The position numbers and the translations under genes are program-made. The notes beneath the pieces are model-generated. The model did not search any database, was not told the origin of the DNA, and saw nothing but the letters and a program-made list of their open reading frames with translations. 17,603 bases of DNA from Ruminococcaceae bacterium UBA1691 (GTDB taxonomy: Bacteria; Bacillota; Clostridia; Oscillospirales; Acutalibacteraceae). The stretch lies in the NCBI GenBank assembly GCA_002320555.1, contig DCJV01000063.1, positions 1 through 17,603 on the forward strand, read 5' to 3'. Shown here piece by piece: positions 1 through 6,088 of this stretch (position 1 is the stretch's first letter; every line of letters starts with the position of its first letter).

Positions 1-658
1 CCAGATTCGGGCTTACCTGCCGAACGGCTTTCAGCGCGTCCATCATTCTCCTATGACTGTCAGCTGTGGATTCCCGTATGAGAACCACATATTCCTCATG
101 ACGGAACGCCGCGCTGCTGGAATACCGGACCGTATTGGCCAACGGCGGAATGATAAAATCGCGCATATTTTCAACAGGTAGCAGGAACGCATCCTTTTCA
201 TAGCTCTGCGCACCAAACGGCTTCATCATCCCGTAATAATAGGAATTCCCGTATTCCTGCCGCAAATTTGCCTGCGCGGCTTCTGGGCTTACAAAGCGAC
301 GCACCATGATATCGATACTAAAGTAGGCGGACGGCCCAAAAGAAAATTCTCCTCTGCCCGTAAAGGAATTGCTATAGTAAGACGCTTCCGACGCAAGGGG
401 CAGCCGCTCAAGCTGCTCCCTGTCAACATGAAGCGATTCATGGAACGCCTGAAGATCCGAAAGGCGGAAGGAATGTCCGCAAAAAGCGAACATTGGGGCA
501 CATACGATATACAGGAGCACATAAAGCCCGGTCAGTGCGGCGAAGATCCTTTTGAATCGGGTCCGATGGGAAAAAATCAGCAACAGGATGCTCGCAACGG
601 GCAGTGTAAAAAGTAAAAGATAGAAAAACCATTGCGCAAAACGAATCACCAGATGCAT
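1..658 (-). CDS. Unknown membrane-anchored protein, C-terminus cut by window edge
   Basis: The frame is open from an ATG at 658 to the window edge, giving about 219 residues with no stop. The ATG follows an AAGGGGA ribosome binding site; a GTG directly before it is an alternative start. Residues about 8-29 and 37-60 are two strongly hydrophobic segments split by a short basic stretch (SHRTRFKR), so the N-terminus is probably a two-helix membrane anchor. The rest is a polar, aromatic-rich domain, probably outside the membrane. I do not recognise the family. The gene starts 12 bp after the stop of the HxxQDxxxH gene, so the two are probably co-transcribed. A membrane protein directly downstream of a phospholipase- or toxin-like gene could be its immunity or anchoring partner, but nothing in the sequence proves that. 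That it is a real gene is likely; its function is unknown. Confidence 0.6.
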   Translation of the reverse strand, partial: MHLVIRFAQWFFYLLLFTLPVASILLLIFSHRTRFKRIFAALTGLYVLLYIVCAPMFAFCGHSFRLSDLQAFHESLHVDREQLERLPLASEASYYSNSFTGRGEFSFGPSAYFSIDIMVRRFVSPEAAQANLRQEYGNSYYYGMMKPFGAQSYEKDAFLLPVENMRDFIIPPLANTVRYSSSAAFRHEEYVVLIRESTADSHRRMMDALKAVRQVSPNL

Positions 659-670
659 CACTATTTCCCC

Positions 671-1287
671 TTAACAAAACTTGGATTGATTGTAGTCTTT
701 GATGAGCAAAATAAATACAACCATCCCCACAGCGGTTACAGCTTCGGTATCATTATAACGGGTAGAACTGGTCTTGGTTACTCCTGATTCCCAAACCAGC
801 TTATATGCGTCCTCCCCTGTCCATTTATAAAGTGGATCATCCGCTGAATTCCAGGTCTTTTTGCTGGGATCCATCGTTAGTCCGGGCCGAATGGCATGGT
901 CAGCAATCCTATCATGAATGCCGATATTGCCGTGCGCAATGGTATCCTGCAGTGCATGGAAAGCGTATCCAACCGCATGCATTGCCCAAAGCTCATGGTT
1001 TTTTTGCTGTGTGCTCCCATTCGCATAGCCTTGCGCAGTCACCCAGTCACCGAAAGCCTTTTCAAGCTGTTCCACTGCGTATTCGGCCCTGCTGTCCTCT
1101 GATGGTCTGCTCTTATGGCGGTTAAAATGGATGTATTGATAGGGCAGCACCCAAGCGGGAAAAAGCGTATCGGCATCTTTCGCACCTTCGCCAATTTGCG
1201 TGCGATAGGGGGATTTATGGCCTCACTCAGCCATTCATTCTTCCCTATTTCTCTTCTGCTGTTTCTTCCCGTTTCATCTGTTTTCAC
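671..1287 (-). pseudogene. Zn-phospholipase/toxin-like HxxQDxxxH protein, probably frameshifted
   Basis: The longest intact frame runs from a GTG at 1150 to TAA at 671 (159 aa). It carries a helix with H58, H65, Q68, D69 and H73 (core HALQDTIAH). This resembles the metal-ligand helix of zinc-dependent phospholipase C-like domains and some Rhs-type toxin tips, where an LHxxQDxxSH pattern is common. The reading frame continues upstream of 1150 with protein-like residues (IGEGAKDADTLFPAW) until a TGA near 1225, with no good start codon. A second frame begins at GTG 1287 and would join it if the run of five C (plus-strand G, 1208-1212) had one more base; the joined protein would be about 205 aa. 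So this is either a frameshifted pseudogene or a sequencing error in a homopolymer. The C-terminal 25 residues include a short hydrophobic stretch. Enzyme activity is inferred only from the motif. Confidence 0.5.
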
Positions 1288-1299
1288 ATCCTAAATCTA

Positions 1300-1327
1300 G
1301 AGCCGGGCAAGGCCTGCCCGAAAGCTC
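1300..1327. other. Hairpin upstream of the HxxQDxxxH gene
   Basis: A 6-bp perfect stem (CGGGCA at 1304-1309 with TGCCCG at 1315-1320) sits inside an outer 4-bp stem (1300-1303 with 1324-1327). On the plus strand it is followed by a pyrimidine-rich tract (1328-1341), as in a weak terminator, but there is no plus-strand gene upstream. On the minus strand it lies just before the possible GTG 1287 start. Role unclear. Confidence 0.3.
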
Positions 1328-1380
1328 TTTCCTTTTCTTTTCCAGAAAATACAGTATAACGAGCTTAAAAGTGGATGTCA

Positions 1381-1424
1381 AACAAAGAAAAATCCAACTG
1401 CTACCAGTGAGAAAGCAGTTGGAT
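1381..1424 (-). terminator. Rho-independent terminator of the TAG-interrupted gene
   Basis: A perfect 11-bp inverted repeat (1392-1402 with 1414-1424) has an 11-nt loop. Read on the minus strand, it is followed directly by a U-rich tract (TTTTTCTTTGTTTG). It starts 9 bp after the stop codon at 1433 and is a strong terminator for that gene. Confidence 0.85.
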
Positions 1425-1432
1425 CGTAATTC

Positions 1433-2167
1433 CTAAACCCAAAATAAGCGTTTGGTAAACGGGCCTTGGTGTTCAGCTTCAGAGTAATCAAGCGTAAGAA
1501 GGTAAACCTCTTTTTTATGATGAACCGTATAGCGAACCAAATCGTTCTCTATGCACTGCCGCAGGGTCATGCCGGAGAGATCAATGGAGTTAAAAAACGG
1601 ATTTTGCAGAAGGAACCTCATAAAAGGACTTGGCTCATATAGGGCCAATTTATTGGGGACGTCCGACGCATGATCTTCCGTAACGACAAACATCGCTTTC
1701 TCCTGCCAATCCGAGGCAAAACCAGTTTTCCAATACAGGTTTATTAATTCTGGTGGGAGACGCGATTCACGCTTCAACTTTTTCAGTATCCTACAACCCA
1801 ATTCGGAGATTCCTTCCATCTGAACCTGCCACAGAGGTTCTTCCGTCAAGGAGGAGCGTACCGGATAGGCCAAAACTTTACGAAACAGCAAAGGCAAACT
1901 ATCCTTCTGCCGCTCAAATGCTTCAGAAGACTCATATATCATCGTGTAAAAGCTCTTGTTCTCCTCCAGATTGATCTAGTAAAAAGCCTGCGTCGCCAAT
2001 CCCCATAAAAGAAACGGCATGGATTGCAGCTGCATTTCAATCATCTCATCCGTAAGGAGCGACGTTTGAAACCATCGGTAAAACTGCGGATGTTCATACT
2101 CTTTTATCGGAAGTGATATTTTCTTCAGATAAGGAAGAAGATCGCCCTCTATTTTTTCTAATCTCAT
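1433..2167 (-). pseudogene. Unknown ORF interrupted by one in-frame TAG
   Basis: From ATG 2167 to TAG 1433 the frame is open for 244 codons except for one TAG at 1978-1976 (codon 64). The two halves, 63 aa and then about 180 codons with the next ATG at 1942, are in the same frame, and the codons between TAG and that ATG read as ordinary protein (INLEENKSFYT). The second half has no ribosome binding site at normal distance: the GGAGGAG upstream of ATG 1942 is 18 nt away. The ATG at 2167 has only a weak GGA. The protein is soluble-looking, rich in Leu, Phe and Glu, and without recognisable motifs. It has its own consensus promoter (2275-2303) and strong terminator (1381-1424), so it is a complete transcription unit. 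TAG is also its final stop, so genome-wide recoding is unlikely. A recent nonsense mutation is the simplest reading. Function unknown. Confidence 0.55.
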
Positions 2168-2274
2168 CGTTTTCCGTTATGAAAAATTGACATTTTTCCA
2201 GCTTGATGCCCGCTTGACCGAATAAGAATCTCTCACCCCATATATATAGAAACCACTCCATTTGTTGTAACATT

Positions 2275-2303
2275 ATTATACTTATTATCCATATGTTTGT
2301 CAA
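2275..2303 (-). promoter_or_regulatory. Consensus sigma-A promoter for the TAG-interrupted gene
   Basis: On the minus strand TTGACA (2303-2298) and TATAAT (2280-2275) are exactly 17 bp apart; both hexamers match the consensus perfectly. The promoter begins 20 bp after the DUF4130 stop and predicts a leader of about 100 nt before ATG 2167. I see no gene between the promoter and that ATG. Confidence 0.8.
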
Positions 2304-2323
2304 TTTTTTCAATTATTTTACCT

Positions 2324-3145
2324 TTAAAAGCTATTACGAATCATATTAATTTTATTATATTCCATTAATTGCGAATAAGCCGAATCACTCCCCTCCCCGT
2401 TAAGCTCCGTCATATGCTTCCAGTACCGCTTCTGCATATGCGTCATCCGGCACTTCGGATTATAGCGCCCCTCAATCGCGATCGTATCGTAAAACAGCTT
2501 CCACAGCGCGCGGAATTTACGCTCCTCCTCCCCTACCGTCGGCTGCTCGAAATCATCCACCGGAAGGATCGCATGTTTGCCTGGCGCAGAGATGAGCGCC
2601 GCACCGTGCGATTCGTCGTATATGAAAAAGGTCTCGTTCGGGTAACGATCGCAGAAATGGGGCGCAATCAGCGGCAAAACGAAATTCTTCGGCTCGATCA
2701 CAGCAGTCATCGCGCCGCTGTCCTGGATGGAGAAACGCACAAACTGCTGATACTGGTGCGCTTCGTTGGTTAGATTCTGAACGGCGCGAGTCAGTTTGTT
2801 CACCGTGTCGTCCGCCAGCATGGAGAGCGCGTGCCGCCCGAAGCGCATCACGAGGCGGATGAAATCCAAGGTCAGCAGTTCCTTTTCTTCATAGCAAGTG
2901 TAATATCCCAGCTCCACCAGATGAAAGGCCTCGTCCGATCCCTTTTTTCGAATCCCGGCCTCCACGCGCCGCGCCTTCGAAAGCTCGGTCGGGATCATAC
3001 GCGCGGGATAGAGCGAAAGCTGCTGCGTGCCTTCCGGCTGGATGGAGGCGGGGCGCTCCCTGCGTGCAAAGCTCTCGAAGACACAGCATAAAAGGCCCTC
3101 AAAGGAGCCGTCGTACTGATACGCTACATTTGCCCGGTCAGGCAT
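2324..3145 (-). CDS. DUF4130 family probable DNA-metabolism protein
   Basis: The protein is 273 aa and matches, from memory of family features, the DUF4130/TIGR03915 group (probable DNA metabolism protein). Typical features are the N-terminal YQYDGSFEGLLCCVFESF, the central QNLTNEAHQYQQFVRFS, and the C-terminal DDFEQPTVGEEE followed by RYNPKCRMTHMQKRYWKHM. The start at 3145 is chosen because ATG follows GGGAGGATGTT at a good distance; upstream codons belong to the previous gene, which overlaps by 22 bp, suggesting translational coupling. In many bacteria this family is fused or linked to a uracil-DNA-glycosylase-like domain (TIGR03914) and to the radical SAM protein encoded directly upstream here. 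No glycosylase domain is present in this version. It probably acts with the radical SAM protein on damaged or modified DNA; the actual reaction is not known. No clear terminator follows it. Confidence 0.85.
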   Translation of the reverse strand: MPDRANVAYQYDGSFEGLLCCVFESFARRERPASIQPEGTQQLSLYPARMIPTELSKARRVEAGIRKKGSDEAFHLVELGYYTCYEEKELLTLDFIRLVMRFGRHALSMLADDTVNKLTRAVQNLTNEAHQYQQFVRFSIQDSGAMTAVIEPKNFVLPLIAPHFCDRYPNETFFIYDESHGAALISAPGKHAILPVDDFEQPTVGEEERKFRALWKLFYDTIAIEGRYNPKCRMTHMQKRYWKHMTELNGEGSDSAYSQLMEYNKINMIRNSF

Positions 3146-4437
3146 TTCACAACATCCTCCCTCGTGATCTCGTGCTGAAACAGGCTCAGCTGCTCCGGCT
3201 CGTCCGCAAGCTGCGGCAGCATCTGCCGGCACCGCTCGGAAATCATCGACTGCAGCACCCGGTCAGGCGTGACTTTAAGCCCCTCTATCATCCTTCCATT
3301 GCAGGTGATGAAATATTGCGCGCGCTTGAGGACGACGCCGATCTTTTTCAGCCCTGCGAAATCGAGCTTGCCCACACGGCGGGCCGTGACGATTTTTTTT
3401 GCGCTCCGCACACCGATGCCAGGGACGCGTAGCAGCATCTCCTGTGGCGCGCGGTTTACCTCCACGGGGAAGAGTTCCATATGATGGAGCGCCCAGTTGC
3501 ATTTGGGATCGATATAGGGGTTAAAATTGGGATGCTTTTCGTCGAGTAGCTCCCCGGCCGAAAAACCGTAAAACCGCAGCAGCCAGTCCGCCTGATAGAG
3601 CCGGTGCTCACGTAGGAGCGGCGGCTTGGTATCGACGGAGGGCAAAAGTGGATTGCTGGTCACGGGCATATAGGCGGAATAGAACACACGCTTGAGGCCG
3701 TATTTTTGATAAAGCGCAGCGGAGAGATTGAGGATCGTGTAATCCGTTTCCGGCGTAGCACCGACGATCATCTGCGTGCTCTGCCCGGCGGGCGCAAATT
3801 TCGGCGCGTGGCGGTAGCGCACAAGGTCTGTCGTATTCTCCTCGATCCGTGAGCGGATGAGGCCCATCGGTCTCAGGATATCCGTTTTGGATTTATTGGG
3901 CGCGAGCAGCTTTAAGCTTTGCTGCGAGGGCAGCTCAATATTGACGCTCATGCGGTCCGCCAGCTGGCCGAGGCGGGATAAAAGCGCGTTATCCGCGCCA
4001 GGGATCGCTTTGGCGTGGATGTAGCCGCCAAAGCCGTATTCCTCACGCAGGATGCGCAGCGTTTCAATCATGCGCTCACAGGTATAATCCGGATTTTTGA
4101 CCACGCCTGAGCTTAAGAACAGCCCTTCGATATAGTTGCGCTTATAGAAATGGATGGTCAGCTCCGCGAGCTCCTTTGGCGTAAAGGTCGCGCGCGGCAC
4201 ATCGTTGGAGATGCGGTTAACGCAATACTGGCAGTCATAGACGCAGGCGTTGCTCATGAGCACCTTGAGCAGCGAGATACACCGGCCGTCCGCGGCAAAG
4301 CTGTGGCAGAGGCCACAGGAGGCGGCGTTACCGATCCGATAGCCCTCAGAGGACGAACGGTCGACCCCGCTGCTCGTACACGCGGCATCGTATTTCGCGG
4401 AATCGGCAAGAATGCGTAGCTTATCAAAAAGGTCCAT
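3124..4437 (-). CDS. Putative DNA modification/repair radical SAM protein
   Basis: The protein is 437 aa from ATG 4437, which follows GGGGGAGGA at 7 nt; an upstream in-frame extension to 4470 lacks such a site. It shows the radical SAM [4Fe-4S] motif CxxxCxxC (CVYDCQYC, C65, C69, C72), preceded by four more cysteines (C20, C41, C44, C53) that could hold a second cluster or zinc. Near the C-terminus LLRVPGIGVRSAKKIV is a helix-hairpin-helix DNA-binding motif. This layout is that of the TIGR03916 family, named for its linkage to uracil-DNA-glycosylase-like and DUF4130 proteins. It is the first gene of a two-gene operon with DUF4130. Its promoter is overlapped by two LexA-type palindromes, so damage-inducible expression is likely. 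The substrate is unknown; DNA repair or modification is inferred from family linkage, the HhH motif and the SOS boxes. Confidence 0.88.
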   Translation of the reverse strand: MDLFDKLRILADSAKYDAACTSSGVDRSSSEGYRIGNAASCGLCHSFAADGRCISLLKVLMSNACVYDCQYCVNRISNDVPRATFTPKELAELTIHFYKRNYIEGLFLSSGVVKNPDYTCERMIETLRILREEYGFGGYIHAKAIPGADNALLSRLGQLADRMSVNIELPSQQSLKLLAPNKSKTDILRPMGLIRSRIEENTTDLVRYRHAPKFAPAGQSTQMIVGATPETDYTILNLSAALYQKYGLKRVFYSAYMPVTSNPLLPSVDTKPPLLREHRLYQADWLLRFYGFSAGELLDEKHPNFNPYIDPKCNWALHHMELFPVEVNRAPQEMLLRVPGIGVRSAKKIVTARRVGKLDFAGLKKIGVVLKRAQYFITCNGRMIEGLKVTPDRVLQSMISERCRQMLPQLADEPEQLSLFQHEITREDVVKCLTGQM

Positions 4438-4464
4438 CGTCGTTCCTCCCCCAGAAACGTATTG

Positions 4465-4476
4465 GAACATTTGTTC
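4465..4476. promoter_or_regulatory. LexA (SOS) box, perfect GAAC-N4-GTTC
   Basis: GAACATTTGTTC is a perfect match to the core of the Gram-positive LexA operator. It covers the predicted transcription start of the radical SAM operon, where bound LexA would block initiation. No lexA gene lies in the window. Confidence 0.75.
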
Positions 4477-4482
4477 TAAACC

Positions 4483-4511
4483 AGTATACGATCAAATGTT
4501 CTGGTTGTCAA
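4483..4511 (-). promoter_or_regulatory. Sigma-A promoter of the radical SAM/DUF4130 operon
   Basis: On the minus strand TTGACA (4511-4506) and TATACT (4488-4483) are separated by exactly 17 bp. The predicted start site lies near 4476, about 40 nt before the ATG. The spacer and start region are occupied by LexA-box-like sequences. Confidence 0.85.
4490..4501. promoter_or_regulatory. Second, imperfect LexA box in the promoter spacer
   Basis: GATCAAATGTTC differs by one base from GAAC-N4-GTTC and lies between the -35 and -10 hexamers. Its centre is 25 bp from that of the perfect box, so two LexA dimers could bind nearby. It is weaker evidence alone, but convincing with the first box. Confidence 0.55.
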
Positions 4512-4590
4512 TAGAAACCGATCGGCAAATTCCGGAAAGCCGTTATAACTGCCCGAGCTGACCAAGCTATTGATTGATTTGGAATAAGAC

Positions 4591-4640
4591 AAAAAGGGCC
4601 CTCCCGTCACAACCTTAACACCGTGACGGGAAGGCCCTTT
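4591..4640 (-). terminator. Strong rho-independent terminator after the LRR gene
   Basis: An 8-bp stem (4603-4610 with 4623-4630) and an outer 8-bp stem (4593-4600 with 4633-4640) are separated by a 2x2 internal loop. On the minus strand the hairpin runs into TTTTTGTCTTATT. It lies about 190 bp downstream of the LRR-gene stop and just ahead of the radical SAM promoter, insulating the two units. Confidence 0.8.
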
Positions 4641-4767
4641 GCCCTTGTCAATCAAAAATACGGGAGCTCAAACCCAACGAACCGTGTGGCAGACCTGAAA
4701 GACAAATTCTCCATGCCCGCACCATTGTTCCTGCTTTTTTCCGAATACCGGGAATCCATAGTGCAAA

Positions 4768-4801
4768 TCCGGTCTGGCAGCAAATACGCTTCCGGACCGG
4801 A
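4768..4801. other. Hairpin in the 3' region of the LRR gene
   Basis: A 10-bp stem (4768-4777 with 4792-4801, one G-T pair) has a 14-nt loop. On the plus strand it is followed by CCTTTTTCC. On the minus strand the following bases are only weakly T-rich. It may be part of the 3' untranslated region of the LRR gene. The rest of 4641-4827 holds nothing I can identify. Confidence 0.35.
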
Positions 4802-4827
4802 CCTTTTTCCTGTTTGATTGGGATACT

Positions 4828-5745
4828 CTACCCATTGATTTCAATAAATTTAAAATTCTTATTTTCCGCTGCAAAGGATTGCGCAAAGGAGCCCTTTTCT
4901 CCATAAATCGTCATCGGATGATCGTCCGAAATCGGAAATACGTCGGAACCAATACTTTTCACGCTCTTCGGAATCGTAACCTGGGAGAGCGATTCGCACT
5001 TCCAGAAGGCGGAATCTTCAATGGTTTTCAATGTGGAGGGGAAATTTACCTCAGGCAGCTGCATGCACACGCCAAATGCAGAATCCCCGATTTCCTCTAC
5101 TCCCTCTTCCATCGTGAGCTTTTTCAGCTTATTGCACGCCCAAAATGCATAAATGTCAATCCGCTTGACACTGCCGGGAATCGTGATTTCAGGCAGTTCC
5201 GTGCAGTCGCCGAAGGCGCGCTCCTGAATGCTCGTAACACCTTCCGGAATTGTCACGTCGGTCAGGTACCGGCAGCCCTCAAAGGTCCGCTCGGCAAGCG
5301 TTGTAAGCTTTTGCGGCATCACGACTTTGGTCAACTTTTTGCAGTTCTCAAAAGCGCCCTTGCCGATACTGGTAACGTGCTTTGGAATCACAACCGATGT
5401 GACCGTATCGCAATCCTGAAACGCACCGGGGCCGATCTCTTTGACCTCATCCGGAATCACGACTTCGCCGCCGGGGCCGACATAATTGGTCAGGACGCCT
5501 TTGTCATCGATGACAAAGGCCTCCGCCCCATATTTGACTTCGTTTTTAGATGTATTTATAAAATATCCGGCAACCGAACCGCCCGCGATCAAAACGACCA
5601 GCACCGTGGCTACGATCACCAGCGTTTTATGTTTTTGAAAAAAGCCGCGGGAATCCTTCTTCTTTCCCTTTGCCAGGTCCGCACCGCAATAGGTGCAGGC
5701 TACGGCTCCATCTTCATTGGTTTTTCCACATTTCGGACAAATCAT
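4828..5745 (-). CDS. Zinc-ribbon, single-TM, BspA-like leucine-rich repeat protein
   Basis: The protein is 305 aa from ATG 5745, preceded by GGAAGGAGCTT at ideal distance. Residues 1-23 form a short zinc ribbon (C3, C6, C17, C20; CPKCG and CTYCG). A Lys-rich stretch follows, then one transmembrane helix at about 41-63, then an outside domain. From about residue 95 there are seven full repeats of about 23 residues with the pattern IPxxVxxIxxxAFxxCxxL, plus a degenerate capping repeat, typical of the LRR_5/BspA (TpLRR) type. With no signal peptidase site, the protein should stay anchored with its zinc ribbon in the cytoplasm. Such proteins bind surface or extracellular ligands; the partner here is unknown. 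It is a single-gene unit with its own promoter and terminator. The ribbon resembles the zinc_ribbon_2 domain found at the start of many Clostridia membrane proteins. Confidence 0.85.
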   Translation of the reverse strand: MICPKCGKTNEDGAVACTYCGADLAKGKKKDSRGFFQKHKTLVIVATVLVVLIAGGSVAGYFINTSKNEVKYGAEAFVIDDKGVLTNYVGPGGEVVIPDEVKEIGPGAFQDCDTVTSVVIPKHVTSIGKGAFENCKKLTKVVMPQKLTTLAERTFEGCRYLTDVTIPEGVTSIQERAFGDCTELPEITIPGSVKRIDIYAFWACNKLKKLTMEEGVEEIGDSAFGVCMQLPEVNFPSTLKTIEDSAFWKCESLSQVTIPKSVKSIGSDVFPISDDHPMTIYGEKGSFAQSFAAENKNFKFIEING

Positions 5746-5960
5746 TTTTAAGCTCCTTCCATAATTGGAATGCAGGCATTCCTTCAAAATTTGATGTGTG
5801 CAGGCCTTTCCCGGCATTTTCTAGGCCTTACAGACAGCGCACAAATGCACCCGCCTGTCTCAAAAATCAGGCCTCCGCCTCGATCCTTTTCATTGAAAAG
5901 AAAGATATGATATCTACATGCGGGCTATGCGCCCTGTGGCGGCCAGCCTATCATCTTTTT
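5746..5960 (-). other. Long (~215 nt) untranslated leader of the LRR gene
   Basis: The distance from the predicted start site to ATG 5745 is about 215 nt, unusually long for a single gene. Two simple hairpins are visible: 5767-5782 (6-bp stem, GGAATG/CATTCC), ending about 13 nt before the ribosome binding site, and 5853-5872 (GCCTG/CAGGC). Only very short start-stop frames are present. I do not recognise a riboswitch class. Confidence 0.4.
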
Positions 5961-5966
5961 GGATTA

Positions 5967-5995
5967 ATTATACAAAATGTTTTTGGCCACGTCAA
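5967..5995 (-). promoter_or_regulatory. Sigma-A promoter of the LRR gene
   Basis: On the minus strand TTGACG (5995-5990) and TATAAT (5972-5967) are exactly 17 bp apart. It lies downstream of the clpE-like terminator, so the LRR gene is an independent transcription unit. Confidence 0.8.
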
Positions 5996-6030
5996 GCATT
6001 TTCAGGTTATAGTAATCGAATCTTACTAAG

Positions 6031-6073
6031 AAAAACGAAGAAGCACAGCGCCGTATCTAAGCGGCACTGTGCT
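6031..6073 (-). terminator. Rho-independent terminator of the clpE-like gene
   Basis: Stem of 6042-6048 with 6067-6073 (7 bp), one C-A mismatch, then 6050-6053 with 6062-6065 (4 bp), with an 8-nt loop. On the minus strand it is followed by TTCTTCGTTTTTCTTAG. It starts 16 bp after the stop at 6089. Confidence 0.8.
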
Positions 6074-6088
6074 CGGGGCAATAGGTGA

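Noticed and set aside
2168..2312. An extra small gene between the consensus promoter and ATG 2167
   Set aside because: A 72-codon frame spans this region but starts upstream of the predicted transcription start, has no ribosome binding site and overlaps the next gene in another frame.
4768..4801. Terminator of a plus-strand gene
   Set aside because: The hairpin is followed by a short T-run on the plus strand, but there is no credible plus-strand gene before it; the plus-strand frames there are shadows of minus-strand genes.
4879..5751. Long plus-strand frame (290 codons) antisense to the LRR gene
   Set aside because: It mirrors the minus-strand gene, lacks a ribosome binding site and recognisable motifs, while the minus strand has clear repeats, a promoter and a terminator.
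5760..5960. Cobalamin riboswitch in the LRR gene leader
   Set aside because: A short stretch resembles the GGGAAGGC end of the B12 box, but the other conserved boxes, including GCCACTG, are missing and the gene has no link to cobalamin.
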